NCBI GenBank assembly: GCA_016841645.1
Contig: JAENYS010000007.1
Coordinates: 46,546-110,545, forward strand
DNA from: Desulfoscipio geothermicus
GTDB lineage: Bacteria > Bacillota > Desulfotomaculia > Desulfotomaculales > Desulfallaceae
Reading direction: 5' to 3'
DNA length: 64,000 nucleotides
How positions within the stretch are numbered: position 1 is the first letter of the stretch; each line of letters opens with the position of its first letter. Shown piece after piece: positions 1-9,387 of this stretch. The position numbers and the translations under genes are program-made. The notes under the pieces were generated by a model. That model had not been told where the DNA came from, did not search any database, and saw only the letters and a list, made by a program, of their open reading frames with translations.

Positions 1-76
1 CATCGCAATATCCTCCGCGGCAAAGGTAAATATAATTACCGTCTTTTACGAATAGGCATAGAAAGGAGTGGGTTTG

Positions 77-508
77 ATGAAGGTAAAACAAATATCTATC
101 TTTTTGGAAAATAAAGAAGGACGGCTGGCCCAGGTGACCAGAGTACTGGGCGACAATAACATTAACATCAGGGCAATGTCCATCGCCGATACTGCTGATT
201 TCGGTATCCTGCGATTAATTGTCAATGACCCCGATGCGGCCTTGCAGGTGCTTAAAGAAGCCGGTTTCACCGTCAGCTCTACAGATGTCATTGCGGTGGA
301 AATACAAGACAAGCCCGGCGGCCTGGCCGGTGTACTGGATATATTACAGCAGGTCAATATAAATATAGAATACCTGTATGCATTTGTACAAAAATCCACC
401 AACGCCGCCCTGGTAGTTTTCAGGGTGGAACAGATAGACGAAGCCATTGAGGTACTGCAGAAAAATAATATTAATATACTACCGGGTAGTCATGTATACA
501 CATTGTAA
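77..508 (+). CDS. Tandem ACT-domain protein
   Basis: Small cytoplasmic protein of 143 residues made of two ACT domains, roughly residues 3-70 and 71-140, each with the beta-alpha-beta pattern and an Asn-Ile-Asn segment ([17 protein letters not shown]). ACT domains bind amino acids and control metabolic enzymes. In Firmicutes, stand-alone tandem-ACT proteins are commonly encoded beside phenylacetate-CoA ligase or indolepyruvate oxidoreductase genes, but no upstream gene is visible here. The ATG at 77 is preferred to the GTG at 68 because AGGAG at 64-68 lies 8 nt before it. A hairpin terminator follows at 544, so it ends its transcription unit. The ligand is unknown. Confidence 0.88.
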   Translation: MKVKQISIFLENKEGRLAQVTRVLGDNNINIRAMSIADTADFGILRLIVNDPDAALQVLKEAGFTVSSTDVIAVEIQDKPGGLAGVLDILQQVNINIEYLYAFVQKSTNAALVVFRVEQIDEAIEVLQKNNINILPGSHVYTL

Positions 509-543
509 AGCGTTAGTGTTCCCTCATTAATATAGCCCTATGC

Positions 544-578
544 AAATCCTCCATGAAACACGGGAGGATTTATTTTTT
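544..578 (+). terminator. Rho-independent terminator
   Basis: A 9-bp perfect stem (AAATCCTCC at 544-552 with GGAGGATTT at 563-571) followed by ATTTTTT. It closes the ACT-protein transcript. Confidence 0.8.
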
Positions 579-693
579 CGACAAATTAATACATTCAAGT
601 GGTATAATGAAAATAGTAAGTAGTCATTATTTTTGTCACTGTAATAACTGTCTACCGGCTAAATATAACTCAATTATTTTTGGAGGAATTAAC

Positions 694-1275
694 GTGTCTA
701 AGCTAGAATTAAGGAAGAAAATAATTGCCCTGCGCAATGCCCTGCCGTTGCAGAAATTAAAGGATAATAGCGCAACGATTGTCACCAAATTGCTGGCTCT
801 GCCAGAATACCGTCGGGCCGCCACAGTGATGGCTTATGTCGACTTTCGCAACGAGGTACATACTGCGTCCATCCTGGAAAACGCTCTACATCAAAACAAG
901 CGATTGCTAATACCTATTACCGACGTGCCCAACAAAAAGCTTATACCGTCGCAAGTGCTTCATTTCCCTGATGATTTAACCCCGGGCACCTGGGGAATCT
1001 TAGAACCCAAGCCCCAGTGCGTACGGCCGGTGGACCCAGGGGAAATAGACCTCGTTATTGTGCCCGGAGTAGCCTTCGATACCGCGGGCAACCGTATGGG
1101 CTACGGTGGGGGCTTTTACGATCGTTTTTTGCCCGGCACCAGGGTTGACACAACGCTGGTATCCATGGCCTTTGAACTGCAGGTCAGATCCAATGTTTAC
1201 CCCGCCGAGCACGACGTACGCATACATATACTGGTTACCGAGGAGAGAGTATTGGATTTCCGCGATATTCATTAG
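694..1275 (+). CDS. 5-formyltetrahydrofolate cyclo-ligase
   Basis: Cytoplasmic folate enzyme that converts 5-formyl-THF to 5,10-methenyl-THF with ATP. The 193-residue product has the family's usual length. The C-terminal half carries the diagnostic glycine-rich signature GYGGGFYDRFL after DLVIVPGVAFD, and the N-terminus shows the family pattern of a KLELRKKI helix followed by a conserved Arg/Ala stretch. GTG at 694 is chosen over an upstream ATG at 553 because GGAGG at 682-686 is spaced 7 nt from it and homologues begin here; the 553 start would lie inside the preceding terminator. It is monocistronic and followed by a palindromic repeat that could act as its terminator. Confidence 0.92.
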   Translation: MSKLELRKKIIALRNALPLQKLKDNSATIVTKLLALPEYRRAATVMAYVDFRNEVHTASILENALHQNKRLLIPITDVPNKKLIPSQVLHFPDDLTPGTWGILEPKPQCVRPVDPGEIDLVIVPGVAFDTAGNRMGYGGGFYDRFLPGTRVDTTLVSMAFELQVRSNVYPAEHDVRIHILVTEERVLDFRDIH

Positions 1276-1307
1276 CTTGATAATTAGTTGATTAAGCTGG
1301 GAGTGGG

Positions 1308-1377
1308 AATAGGGGGTCAGACCTTGACATTTGACACGTAGTTTAATGTGTCAAATGTCAAGGTCTGACCCCCTATT
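1308..1377. repeat. Palindromic repeat, full copy 1
   Basis: Near-perfect inverted repeat with 30-bp arms (1308-1337 and 1348-1377) around a 10-nt loop. The core GTCAAATGTCAAGGTCTGAC recurs in two other full palindromes (45596, 46855) and two half copies (34723, 40847). All lie between genes. The arrangement resembles REP-type elements moved by a Y1 transposase in trans, but no transposase is present in the window. Downstream of the cyclo-ligase gene it could also terminate transcription. Confidence 0.9.
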
Positions 1378-1474
1378 GGATACATTTGGGTATATGTTAA
1401 TATTTTTTCAGCAGCATATATTAAACCTAAACATAGTATGGAGGTGAATGAAGAAAGCATAGAGGTGTATATTA

Positions 1475-3094
1475 ATGGTCGATTTAAACAAATTATGGTT
1501 GAAAAGTTACTCCCCCAATGTGCGGCCGCATCTTCATTACCCGGACTTAACTATACCCCAGTATCTAGAAAAATCGGCCAAGGATTTCCCGAAGCGGAGT
1601 GCTGTTGTATTTGCCGGCACCAGGTATTCCTACCAATCGCTGGCGGGGATGGTCAATCAATGCGCTGGCGCTCTTGCTGCAATGGGCGTAAAAAAAGGTG
1701 ACCGGGTGGCTTTAATGACCCCCAATTGCCCCCAGTATATACTGGGTTATTTAGCCACCTTGAAACTAGGTGCCATTGTGGTGCAGGTTAACCCTATGTA
1801 TGTCGAAAGAGAACTGGAGTATATTTTAAAGGACTCCGGCGCTCAAACAATAATCGCCTACGATGTACTATACCCGCGCATTAAAAACGTGCGCAAACGT
1901 ACGGCGCTGGAAAACGTGATTGTTTTTTCACTAGGCAAGCCTGCCGGCGCTATTGACGAAAACGCCATCCAGGCTGAGCTACTACTGCCCAAGTATCCCC
2001 CTCAATTCCAGCAAGTGCCCGTAAATATGAATGAAGATGTGGCTGTTTTCCAGTATACCGGCGGCACCACCGGCGTGTCCAAAGGTGCCATGCTGACCAA
2101 TCTCAACCTCACTGCCAACACCCTCCAGGTGGCCGAGTGGTTGGAAACAATGGAGTACGGCAAAGATAAAGTGCTCTGCGCACTACCTTTTTTCCATTCC
2201 TACGGCATGACCGGCTGCCTTAATTTAAGCATTATGAATGCTGCTACCATGATTATCATGGCCCAGTTCGGTATCAAGGAATGCTTGGAATTGATTAAGA
2301 ATGAAAAACCTACAATATTTCCGGGCGTGCCCACTATGTACATTGCCGTAAATAATCATCCCAATGCACAGGAATACGGCATTAAAACCATCAAAAGTTG
2401 CATGAGCGGCTCAGCACCCCTGCCAATGGAAGTGGTGGAGATATTTGAAAAGCTTACTGGAGGACATTTGGTAGAAGGCTACGGCTTGTCGGAGGCCTCC
2501 CCGGTGACACACTGCAATCCTCTGCTGGACCGGCACAAGGTCGGTTCCATCGGTATTCCGCTACCCGACACGGACTGCAAAATAATGGACCTGGAAACGG
2601 GAGAACGTGAACTGCCCCCGGGTGAAGCCGGCGAACTTTGTGTGAGGGGGCCCCAAGTAATGAAGGGTTACTGGAATATGCCTGAAGAAACCGCCAATAC
2701 ACTAAAAGATGGTTGGCTGTATACAGGCGATATTGCCAGATTGGACGACGAAGGGTACTGCTATATAGTTGACCGCAAAAAAGATATCATCATAGCGGGC
2801 GGCTATAATATTTACCCCCGGGAAATTGAAGAAGTTTTGTTTGAACATCCCAAAATAATGGAGGCAGTAGCTATTGGTGTGCCTGATCCATACCGCGGTG
2901 AAACCGTCAAAACGTTCGTCGTATTAAAAGAAGGACAGCTGGCTACCGAAAGAGAAATCATTCAATACTGCAGAGCCAATCTGGCCAGATACAAAGTGCC
3001 CAAATATGTGGAATTCCGTCCCGCACTGCCTCAAAACATTGTGGGCAAAGTACTCAGGCGTATACTTAGAGAGGAAGAAATACAGAACTATTAA
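1475..3094 (+). CDS. Long-chain acyl-CoA synthetase family protein
   Basis: AMP-forming acyl-CoA ligase of 539 residues, the usual FadD length. It activates a carboxylic acid, probably a fatty acid, to its CoA thioester using ATP. Adenylate-forming superfamily motifs appear in order: the phosphate-binding loop YTGGTTGVSKGAM near residue 200, GYGLSEASPVTH near 335, GWLYTGDIARLDDEGY near 415, and the C-terminal catalytic-lysine motif GKVLRR near 527. ATG at 1475 has GAGGTG 7 nt upstream. It stands alone between the palindromic repeat and an AT-rich promoter region. Substrate chain length cannot be read from the sequence; a medium-chain or aromatic acid is possible. Confidence 0.88.
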   Translation: MVDLNKLWLKSYSPNVRPHLHYPDLTIPQYLEKSAKDFPKRSAVVFAGTRYSYQSLAGMVNQCAGALAAMGVKKGDRVALMTPNCPQYILGYLATLKLGAIVVQVNPMYVERELEYILKDSGAQTIIAYDVLYPRIKNVRKRTALENVIVFSLGKPAGAIDENAIQAELLLPKYPPQFQQVPVNMNEDVAVFQYTGGTTGVSKGAMLTNLNLTANTLQVAEWLETMEYGKDKVLCALPFFHSYGMTGCLNLSIMNAATMIIMAQFGIKECLELIKNEKPTIFPGVPTMYIAVNNHPNAQEYGIKTIKSCMSGSAPLPMEVVEIFEKLTGGHLVEGYGLSEASPVTHCNPLLDRHKVGSIGIPLPDTDCKIMDLETGERELPPGEAGELCVRGPQVMKGYWNMPEETANTLKDGWLYTGDIARLDDEGYCYIVDRKKDIIIAGGYNIYPREIEEVLFEHPKIMEAVAIGVPDPYRGETVKTFVVLKEGQLATEREIIQYCRANLARYKVPKYVEFRPALPQNIVGKVLRRILREEEIQNY

Positions 3095-3260
3095 ACTTGT
3101 CACCAAAATAACTCTCCGAATAGGCTAATAATAAACAGAACAAGACAAATTGTTAGCACCAGGTTTTATTATTGCTTGATTAATTAATAAAACTAATTTA
3201 TAATTCAGATATTATATTGCATAAATTATGAGAATTATGCTACAATTTTATTAAGACAAT

Positions 3261-3311
3261 TTAATACAAATTTAATATACCGTTAACATTTTTTTATCAC
3301 GGCTCTATAAT
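3261..3311 (+). promoter_or_regulatory. Pho box and -10 for the phosphate symporter gene
   Basis: Four direct TTAACA-like hexamers at an exact 11-bp period: TTAATA 3261, TTAATA 3272, TTAACA 3283, TTATCA 3294. A possible fifth, TTAAGA, lies at 3251. A -10 box TATAAT at 3306-3311 starts 6 nt after the last repeat. This matches the Bacillus PhoP site (TT(A/C/T)ACA repeats with 5-bp spacers covering the -35 region). The next gene encodes a phosphate transporter, which fits phosphate-starvation control. Confidence 0.65.
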
Positions 3312-3340
3312 TGTAACTACTTCCAAGGAGGTGTCGGGCA

Positions 3341-5035
3341 ATGGAGCTTGGCAAAACCGTGCTATGGGGCTTGCTGGGCGGCATGGGACTTTTGCTGTAC
3401 GGCATGTACATCATGAGTGAAGGCCTGCAAAAAATTGCCGGGCACAGGCTTAGAAGCATCCTCAGCACCCTCACCCATAACCGCTTTACAGCGCTTATCG
3501 TAGGCGCACTGGTTACTATGCTTTTTCAAAGCAGCACCGCTACTACGGTCATTCTGGTTGGTTTAACCAGCGCATCTATTATGTCTTTAAAGCAAACCCT
3601 GGGAGTAATTCTTGGCGCAGATATCGGCACCACCGTCACAGCCCAACTGATCGCCCTGAAAGTTACTGAAATATCCTTACCAATTGTGGGTATCGGTGCC
3701 GTCATTATATTTTTTACCAAACGAGATCATTACAGGCGAGTAGGCCAAGTGCTGATGGGTTTCGGGCTTCTCTTCTTAGGCCTTAAAATCATGGCTGATA
3801 CCATGCAGCCGCTAAAAGATGAGCCCTTTTTCCGCCACATGCTGATGAGCGCCAGCGACTACCCACTGCTGGCCATTGCAGCCGCCGCACTTTTTACATT
3901 TTTAGTACATAGCAGTGCGGCATCATTAGGCGTAATCATGATTATGGCTATGCAGGACCTGGTGTCGCTGCACTCCGCCATCTACCTTTTATTCGGGGCC
4001 AACATTGGTACTTCTTTTACGGCGCTGCTATCCAGTCTGGGCTCGTCCAGAGAGGCCCAGCGGGTGGCAGCGGCCCACCTGCTGTTTAAAGTAACCGGTG
4101 TGCTGGTACTGCTACCCTTTGTCAATCCCTATGCCTTGCTAATGACCAAAATCACAGCCGTACCTGGCTATCAGGTAGCCAACGCCCATACTTTTTTTAA
4201 TATCGGTATCGCCATTTTGTTTTTACCGTTTATCAATCAATTTGCCAGGGTGCTGCAATTAATTGTACCGGACCGTAAAGAGCCTCGTGAAAAACAGTTA
4301 ACATCCAAATACCTGGATGAAAAATTAATTAGCACCCCATCCATTGCTCTGGGGCTGGCGACCAAGGAGATAGGCAACGCCGCCGACCAGGTTTACATCA
4401 TGATCCAATCTATTATTAAAGTATTTGAAAGAAGCGATACAAAGCTTTTAGAAAAAATCAATAAAAAAGAAGATTACTTGGATTTACTATGCAAGTGCTT
4501 GACCGATTACTTAACCAATGTAATGCGCCAGCCGCTTTCACGCAAAGAATTTAACCGGTGTATGAGCAATATGCATATCGTGGCTGATTTAGAGCACATT
4601 GGCGATATTATTGAGAAGGACATTACTTATCTCGCCAGCTCCAAGATAAGCCGGCAATCTCAATTCTCTGCGGAGGGCTGGGAAGAGATTAAGGATATGC
4701 ACCGCCGGCTGTTCGATTTAATGCGCATTGCCAATGTGGCCCTGGCTTCCAACGATATTGAACTGGCTAATGAGGTTATCAAAGAATGTCCTAACTTGGC
4801 CGGCATGGAAAGGCACCTGCGAGCTCAGCATTTTAAACGGCTTAAAGAAGGCACCGCGCTTTCCATTTCCACCAGCTCACTGCACCTGGATTTAATAAAT
4901 TCATTTTTACGCATCAGTGAGCACATCCACAATATCTGCTATGAAATTATCAACAAAGGCAACAACAGTGATTTTAACCAAAGCCATCATACGGATGATA
5001 AAATCATGTCCCATAACAACCTTGCTAAAGCATAA
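3341..5035 (+). CDS. Na+/phosphate cotransporter, NptA/PhoU type
   Basis: Membrane protein of 564 residues that should import phosphate with sodium. The N-terminal two thirds is the two-repeat Na/Pi-cotransporter core: QSST at 63-66 in the first repeat, VHSSAAS near 188 in the second, with about eight or nine hydrophobic segments. The C-terminal 200 residues form a helical PhoU-like cytoplasmic domain (MSNMHIVADLEHIGDIIEK), typical of the NptA/YjbB branch. ATG at 3341 follows an AAGGAGGTG site. A Pho-box-like array sits directly upstream and a strong terminator directly downstream, so it is a single-gene unit probably induced by phosphate limitation. Confidence 0.92.
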   Translation: MELGKTVLWGLLGGMGLLLYGMYIMSEGLQKIAGHRLRSILSTLTHNRFTALIVGALVTMLFQSSTATTVILVGLTSASIMSLKQTLGVILGADIGTTVTAQLIALKVTEISLPIVGIGAVIIFFTKRDHYRRVGQVLMGFGLLFLGLKIMADTMQPLKDEPFFRHMLMSASDYPLLAIAAAALFTFLVHSSAASLGVIMIMAMQDLVSLHSAIYLLFGANIGTSFTALLSSLGSSREAQRVAAAHLLFKVTGVLVLLPFVNPYALLMTKITAVPGYQVANAHTFFNIGIAILFLPFINQFARVLQLIVPDRKEPREKQLTSKYLDEKLISTPSIALGLATKEIGNAADQVYIMIQSIIKVFERSDTKLLEKINKKEDYLDLLCKCLTDYLTNVMRQPLSRKEFNRCMSNMHIVADLEHIGDIIEKDITYLASSKISRQSQFSAEGWEEIKDMHRRLFDLMRIANVALASNDIELANEVIKECPNLAGMERHLRAQHFKRLKEGTALSISTSSLHLDLINSFLRISEHIHNICYEIINKGNNSDFNQSHHTDDKIMSHNNLAKA

Positions 5036-5050
5036 ATAGTAAATAAAAGA

Positions 5051-5083
5051 AGCTGGTTCCATAATAGTGAACCAGCTCTTTTT
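5051..5083 (+). terminator. Rho-independent terminator
   Basis: A 9-bp perfect stem (AGCTGGTTC 5051-5059 with GAACCAGCT 5069-5077) followed by CTTTTT. It closes the phosphate transporter transcript. Confidence 0.85.
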
Positions 5084-5262
5084 ACACTGCATGTTTTTTA
5101 TTTTATTACTGCAGGAATAGTACTTATGCCATCGAATATTATTGTAAAAAGTATATTTTTGTATATTGAAATCTATTTCAAGCGGAATCAAGAATATCCT
5201 GCAAAATCCTGTGCTTAGAATTTCGTTTATTCAGCCTAACGAAAGGGTAAGGGGGGATATAA

Positions 5263-6036
5263 TTGAAACTAAAGGCCTTAATCGTTGACGATGAAAACTC
5301 CGCACGCCAAGAGCTGCGTTACCTGTTAAGTAGCTTTAAAAATATCGAAATCATAGGCGAGGCTGCCAGCGCCTGGGAGGCTCTGGCACTGGTCAAAGCA
5401 CTGGAATATCAGGTGCTTTTTTTAGACGTGTTCATGCCCGGCATGACGGGACTGGAATTGAGTGAGGCCATTCAGGAACTGCCTAACCCGCCCAAGGTTA
5501 TATTTGTTACAGCCTATGATGAATATGCCTTAAAAGCTTTTGAGGTCAACGCAATAGATTACCTTTTAAAACCAGTGGAACCAGGCCGGCTAAAAAAAGC
5601 CATCGATAAACTAACCATGTTATACCAGGAATCCACCAACAAAAACGAAAAAATCAAAAACTCGGAAATCGGCTCTAACAAAACATTTACGTCTAAAATT
5701 AAGCTAGACCGCATCCCGGTGGAAAAGCATGGCAAAACCATACTGATTGCTGAATCGGATATTTTCTACGCCTTTTCCGAGCAAGATTATATTTATATTA
5801 AAACCTATTGTGATAAACTGGTCATTCGCTTTACTTTAAAAGAACTGGAAGCCCGGCTCAATCCTCAGTGTTTCTTCCGTACCCACCGCTGCTACCTAGT
5901 TAACCTGTACAAGGTAAAAGAAATAGTACCTTTCTTCAACAGCACCTATAACCTGGTGGTAGATGACGAAGAACAAAGCAAAGTGCCTGTGAGCAGAGCA
6001 CAGGCTAAAAAATTGCGCAAAATAATCGGTTTTTAA
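5263..6036 (+). CDS. LytTR-family response regulator
   Basis: Two-component response regulator of 257 residues. The N-terminal receiver domain (about 1-120) has acidic residues D9/D10, the phospho-acceptor D55 in VLFLDVFMPG, T83 and K103. A polar linker precedes a C-terminal LytTR DNA-binding domain (about 150-255) with the family signature FFRTHRCYLVNL. Such regulators control autolysis, peptide-pheromone or transport genes, usually with a LytS-type kinase. No kinase gene is adjacent, so it is an orphan in this window. The start is TTG at 5263 with a purine-rich GGGTAAGGGGGG site upstream. Terminators on both sides make it monocistronic. Confidence 0.92.
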   Translation: MKLKALIVDDENSARQELRYLLSSFKNIEIIGEAASAWEALALVKALEYQVLFLDVFMPGMTGLELSEAIQELPNPPKVIFVTAYDEYALKAFEVNAIDYLLKPVEPGRLKKAIDKLTMLYQESTNKNEKIKNSEIGSNKTFTSKIKLDRIPVEKHGKTILIAESDIFYAFSEQDYIYIKTYCDKLVIRFTLKELEARLNPQCFFRTHRCYLVNLYKVKEIVPFFNSTYNLVVDDEEQSKVPVSRAQAKKLRKIIGF

Positions 6037-6111
6037 TTAGCACACCTTTTTTACTCATACATGTATATGTACCAAATTACCAGTTAAGAATGTAAATGGA
6101 TAAACAAATTT

Positions 6112-6137
6112 AAACCTGCTCATAGGCAGGTTTTTCA
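6112..6137 (+). terminator. Rho-independent terminator
   Basis: An 8-bp stem AAACCTGC (6112-6119) with GCAGGTTT (6126-6133) and a T-rich tail, downstream of the LytTR regulator. Confidence 0.75.
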
Positions 6138-6192
6138 TTTTATCACGTTGAACCCTGACTGTATAAATCAATAAATTTATTTGGAAAGTGTG

Positions 6193-6579
6193 TTGATTTT
6201 ACATGGGATAATAGGCATAGGCACTGATATAATAGAGATCGAAAGGATAAAAAAAGCAGCTTCCCGGGGGGAGCGGTTTCTAAACCGTGTTTTTACACTC
6301 GGAGAAATTGCTTTTTGTATGCGCCGCCGCAATCCCTGGCCCGGCCTGGCTGCCCGGTTTGCCGCCAAAGAAGCGGTTTTCAAGGCTCTGGGCACCGGGG
6401 TTACGGCCTGGCATGAAGTGGAAATTTGTGGCGGCGGCAATCAGCCGGTGCAAGCAATTCTAACCGGTGCGGCTAAACAAATTGCCCGGTCCCGGCATAT
6501 TGAACAGGTACTGCTGTCCATATCCCATGACCGGGGGCGAGCGATAGCCTTTGCTACAGCGATAACAAAGGGAGAGTGA
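6193..6579 (+). CDS. acpS: Holo-[acyl-carrier-protein] synthase
   Basis: Transfers the 4'-phosphopantetheine arm from CoA to acyl carrier protein, activating fatty-acid synthesis. About 128 residues, normal for AcpS. The N-terminal GIGTDIIEIERI carries the Mg-binding Asp, and WPGLAARFAAKEAVFKALGTG is the second signature, with the catalytic-site Glu and Lys (interrupted here only by the quoting). The start is uncertain. TTG at 6181, GTG at 6190 and TTG at 6193 are all in frame, and homologues begin just before IIGIGTD; I choose 6193 because it adds the least extra N-terminus and has GGAAAG just upstream. The stop overlaps the leader of the next gene, giving a tight acpS-nnr-alr operon. Confidence 0.88.
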   Translation: MILHGIIGIGTDIIEIERIKKAASRGERFLNRVFTLGEIAFCMRRRNPWPGLAARFAAKEAVFKALGTGVTAWHEVEICGGGNQPVQAILTGAAKQIARSRHIEQVLLSISHDRGRAIAFATAITKGE

Positions 6580-6584
6580 TACAA

Positions 6585-8204
6585 ATGCGGCTGGTAACTG
6601 CACAAGAAATGGGCAAAATGGACCAAAAGACCAGTAAGGAATATGGCATACCCAGCGTGGTGCTAATGGAAAATGCCGGGCTCAAAGTGGCTGATTTAGT
6701 GTCGTCACTGCTGGATAACCAAGCTCGCCGTACCATTATTGTAATTGCCGGCAAGGGTAATAACGGTGGTGACGGTTTTGTCGTGGCTCGGCATTTATTT
6801 AACCGGGGAGCTGAAGTCCAGGTTTTCCTGGCTACAGAAACAGAAAAGATCAAGGGTGATGCCCTGGTTAATTTAAATATTTGGCGGAAGATGGGCCAGA
6901 AGGTCTTCCAAATAATTAAAAGCAGTGACACCAACCTATTCCGGGTGGCATTAATGAAGGCCGACCTGGTAGTGGACGCCTTGTACGGCACAGGCTTTAC
7001 AGGGGCAGTGCGGAACCAGATGGTGTCCCTCATCGAAGCTGTTAACGCCAGCGGCAAGCCTGTGGTGGCCGTAGACATACCCTCAGGGCTGGAAGCCGAC
7101 ACCGGCCGGACCAACGGCCCGTGCATTATTGCCAATCACACGGTAACCTTTGCCTTGCCCAAGCTAGGCCTGGTGCTGCCAACCGCCCAAAAATACGTGG
7201 GCGAGCTGCATGTAGCTGATATATCAATTCCCGCCGCAGTAACCGCCGGCAGCACGGAAAATAAGGGCAAGAACGCCGGTCCAAGTAAAAACGGGAACAG
7301 TACCTCATGTGAAAGCGACAGCACAAGCGATTATCGTTACTTAATTACCGACCGGCTTGTTCGGGAGTGGTGGCCCCGGCGCACGGGAACCGAACATAAG
7401 GGCAATTTCGGGCGGGTGCTGGTAATCGCCGGCTCACGGGGTATGTCCGGAGCGGCTGTAATGTCGGCCCAGGCCGCGGCCCGGGCAGGTGCTGGTCTGG
7501 TCACACTGGGAGTGCCCGCCGGCATTCACGATATCGCAGAGACCAAACTAACCGAAGTGATGACCTTCCCGTTGCCTCAGTCCGACCGGGGAACACTTAG
7601 TATAGCTGCCCTTGAGGAAATTATGGATCGTGCCGGTAATAATGACGTACTGGCTCTTGGTCCGGGACTGGGCACCGGTGACGAAACTGCGGAATTAGTG
7701 AAAGAAATACTGCTGAAATTGGAAATACCTTGTGTGCTTGACGCCGACGGACTAAATGTGCTGGCAGGTAAAACCGAACTGTTTAAAGCGGTGCGGCCGG
7801 ATCTGGTACTCACCCCCCACCCGGGAGAAATGTCCCGTTTGACTGGGCGCAGCACCGAACAAATCCAAAATGACCGGCTGGGCGTAACGGCCGCCAAAGC
7901 AGCCCAATGGGGCTCCGTGGTGGTGCTCAAGGGCGCAGGTACAGTAGTGGCCGGCCCGGACCATACACTTTTTATTAACAACACGGGTAACCCGGGCATG
8001 GCCGCAGGCGGCTCTGGCGATGTGCTGACGGGAATTATAGCCGGCCTTTTGGCCCAGGGTATGCCGGCACTGCACGCCGCAGCCGCGGGTGTCTACCTGC
8101 ACGGGCTGGCGGGTGACGCCGCTGCCCGGGAGAAGAGCATGGCCGGCCTTTTAGCCGGCGATATGCTGGAGCAACTACCCGCAGTGCTCAAAACAATAGA
8201 GTAA
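6585..8204 (+). CDS. nnr: Bifunctional NAD(P)HX epimerase/dehydratase
   Basis: Repairs hydrated nicotinamide cofactors: the N-terminal YjeF_N domain (about 1-215) epimerises NAD(P)HX and the C-terminal carbohydrate-kinase-like YjeF_C domain (about 255-535) dehydrates it using ADP. Visible signatures are GKGNNGGDGFVVARHL in the epimerase half, and TPHPGEMSRL plus NPGMAAGGSGDVLTG in the dehydratase half. The domains are joined by a polar, Ser/Asn/Lys-rich linker of about 25 residues. ATG at 6585 is preferred over GTG at 6576, which overlaps the acpS stop; GGGAG at 6570-6574 serves it. Clustering with acpS and alr is common in Firmicutes. Confidence 0.93.
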   Translation: MRLVTAQEMGKMDQKTSKEYGIPSVVLMENAGLKVADLVSSLLDNQARRTIIVIAGKGNNGGDGFVVARHLFNRGAEVQVFLATETEKIKGDALVNLNIWRKMGQKVFQIIKSSDTNLFRVALMKADLVVDALYGTGFTGAVRNQMVSLIEAVNASGKPVVAVDIPSGLEADTGRTNGPCIIANHTVTFALPKLGLVLPTAQKYVGELHVADISIPAAVTAGSTENKGKNAGPSKNGNSTSCESDSTSDYRYLITDRLVREWWPRRTGTEHKGNFGRVLVIAGSRGMSGAAVMSAQAAARAGAGLVTLGVPAGIHDIAETKLTEVMTFPLPQSDRGTLSIAALEEIMDRAGNNDVLALGPGLGTGDETAELVKEILLKLEIPCVLDADGLNVLAGKTELFKAVRPDLVLTPHPGEMSRLTGRSTEQIQNDRLGVTAAKAAQWGSVVVLKGAGTVVAGPDHTLFINNTGNPGMAAGGSGDVLTGIIAGLLAQGMPALHAAAAGVYLHGLAGDAAAREKSMAGLLAGDMLEQLPAVLKTIE

Positions 8205-8231
8205 AGCCATTAAGCAACCGGAGGTTAAATC

Positions 8232-9377
8232 ATGATTTACCACGCACCGGTATGGTCGGAAATCAATCTCGAAGCTCTGGCCCACAATGTCCGGCAGCTG
8301 AGGAGCGTCACCAGCCCGCAGGCCGAGCTAATGGCGATAGTTAAAGCCAACGCTTATGGTCACGGCGCCGAGCAGGTGGCCAGGACAGCTTTGGCCAGCG
8401 GAGCCACCCGGCTGGGGGTGGCCCGGGTCAGCGAAGGAATCGAGCTGCGCAAGTCGGGCATTGATGCACCAGTGCTGGTGCTGGGCTATACCGTACCGGA
8501 AGAATATCCTCTAATATTGCAGAACGACCTTATCCAAACCGTTTATAACATCGAAATAGCCCGGGGACTCTCTGCAACAGCCTCCAGGGCCAATAAAAAA
8601 GCGCTGGTTCATATTAAAGTAGACACCGGCATGGGCCGCCTTGGCTTTTTGCCGGACAGCGGTGGAATGCAGGATATAATAAACATCGCCAGGTTACCCT
8701 ATCTGGAATTGGCAGGTATCTTCACCCATTTCGCTACTGCGGACAGCCGGGACAAAATCTATGCCCGGCAGCAGTGGCACAAATTCACCGGCTTTTTAGA
8801 CGACCTTGCCCGGGAGGGACTTGAATTTCCCTGCCGGCACGCGGCCAACAGCGCGGCGATAATGGATATGCCCGAAACCCACCTGGATATGGTACGGGCC
8901 GGTATTGCGATTTACGGTGTTAGACCATCCAGCGAGCTAGCTAACCGCCAGGTGCACCTGCAGCCCGTGATGGCGGTTAAGTCCCGGGTGGCTCACGTTA
9001 AACAGGTACCCGCCGGCTTCGGGGTAAGCTACGGGGTAACTTATACCACCCCCTCTCCCACAGTGGTCGCTACCATCCCGGCAGGCTACGCAGACGGTTA
9101 CAACCGACTGCTTTCATCAAACGGAGAAGTGCTGATACGAGGCAAGCGGGCACCGGTAACCGGTCGCGTCTGCATGGACCAGTTTATGGTGAACACGGGA
9201 AACATACCCGGTATAGAGCTTGGTGAAGAGGTGGTACTGCTGGGCCGGCAGGGTAACGAAGAAATCACCGCAGACGACATCGCTGAAAAAATTGGCACGA
9301 TCTCATATGAGGTATTATGTGCAATTAACTGCCAGCGGGTGCCCAGGAATTATATAAAGCTTGCACCGAAAAGTTAA
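8232..9377 (+). CDS. alr: Alanine racemase
   Basis: PLP enzyme that interconverts L- and D-alanine for peptidoglycan. Length 381 residues, as usual. K38 in [12 protein letters not shown] forms the PLP Schiff base. The catalytic tyrosine on the other face lies in [11 protein letters not shown] near residue 265, and the C-terminal domain has the conserved [12 protein letters not shown] at 8232 has GGAGG upstream. Last gene of the acpS-nnr-alr operon, 27 nt after nnr, and convergent with the minus-strand polyferredoxin gene. Confidence 0.96.
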   Translation: MIYHAPVWSEINLEALAHNVRQLRSVTSPQAELMAIVKANAYGHGAEQVARTALASGATRLGVARVSEGIELRKSGIDAPVLVLGYTVPEEYPLILQNDLIQTVYNIEIARGLSATASRANKKALVHIKVDTGMGRLGFLPDSGGMQDIINIARLPYLELAGIFTHFATADSRDKIYARQQWHKFTGFLDDLAREGLEFPCRHAANSAAIMDMPETHLDMVRAGIAIYGVRPSSELANRQVHLQPVMAVKSRVAHVKQVPAGFGVSYGVTYTTPSPTVVATIPAGYADGYNRLLSSNGEVLIRGKRAPVTGRVCMDQFMVNTGNIPGIELGEEVVLLGRQGNEEITADDIAEKIGTISYEVLCAINCQRVPRNYIKLAPKS

Positions 9378-9387
9378 GACTGGTTTA

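Noticed and set aside
1448..1462. Four-codon leader ORF before the acyl-CoA ligase
   Set aside because: Its ATG touches the GGAGGTGA sequence with no spacer, so it is unlikely to be translated; the ligase has its own GAGGTG.
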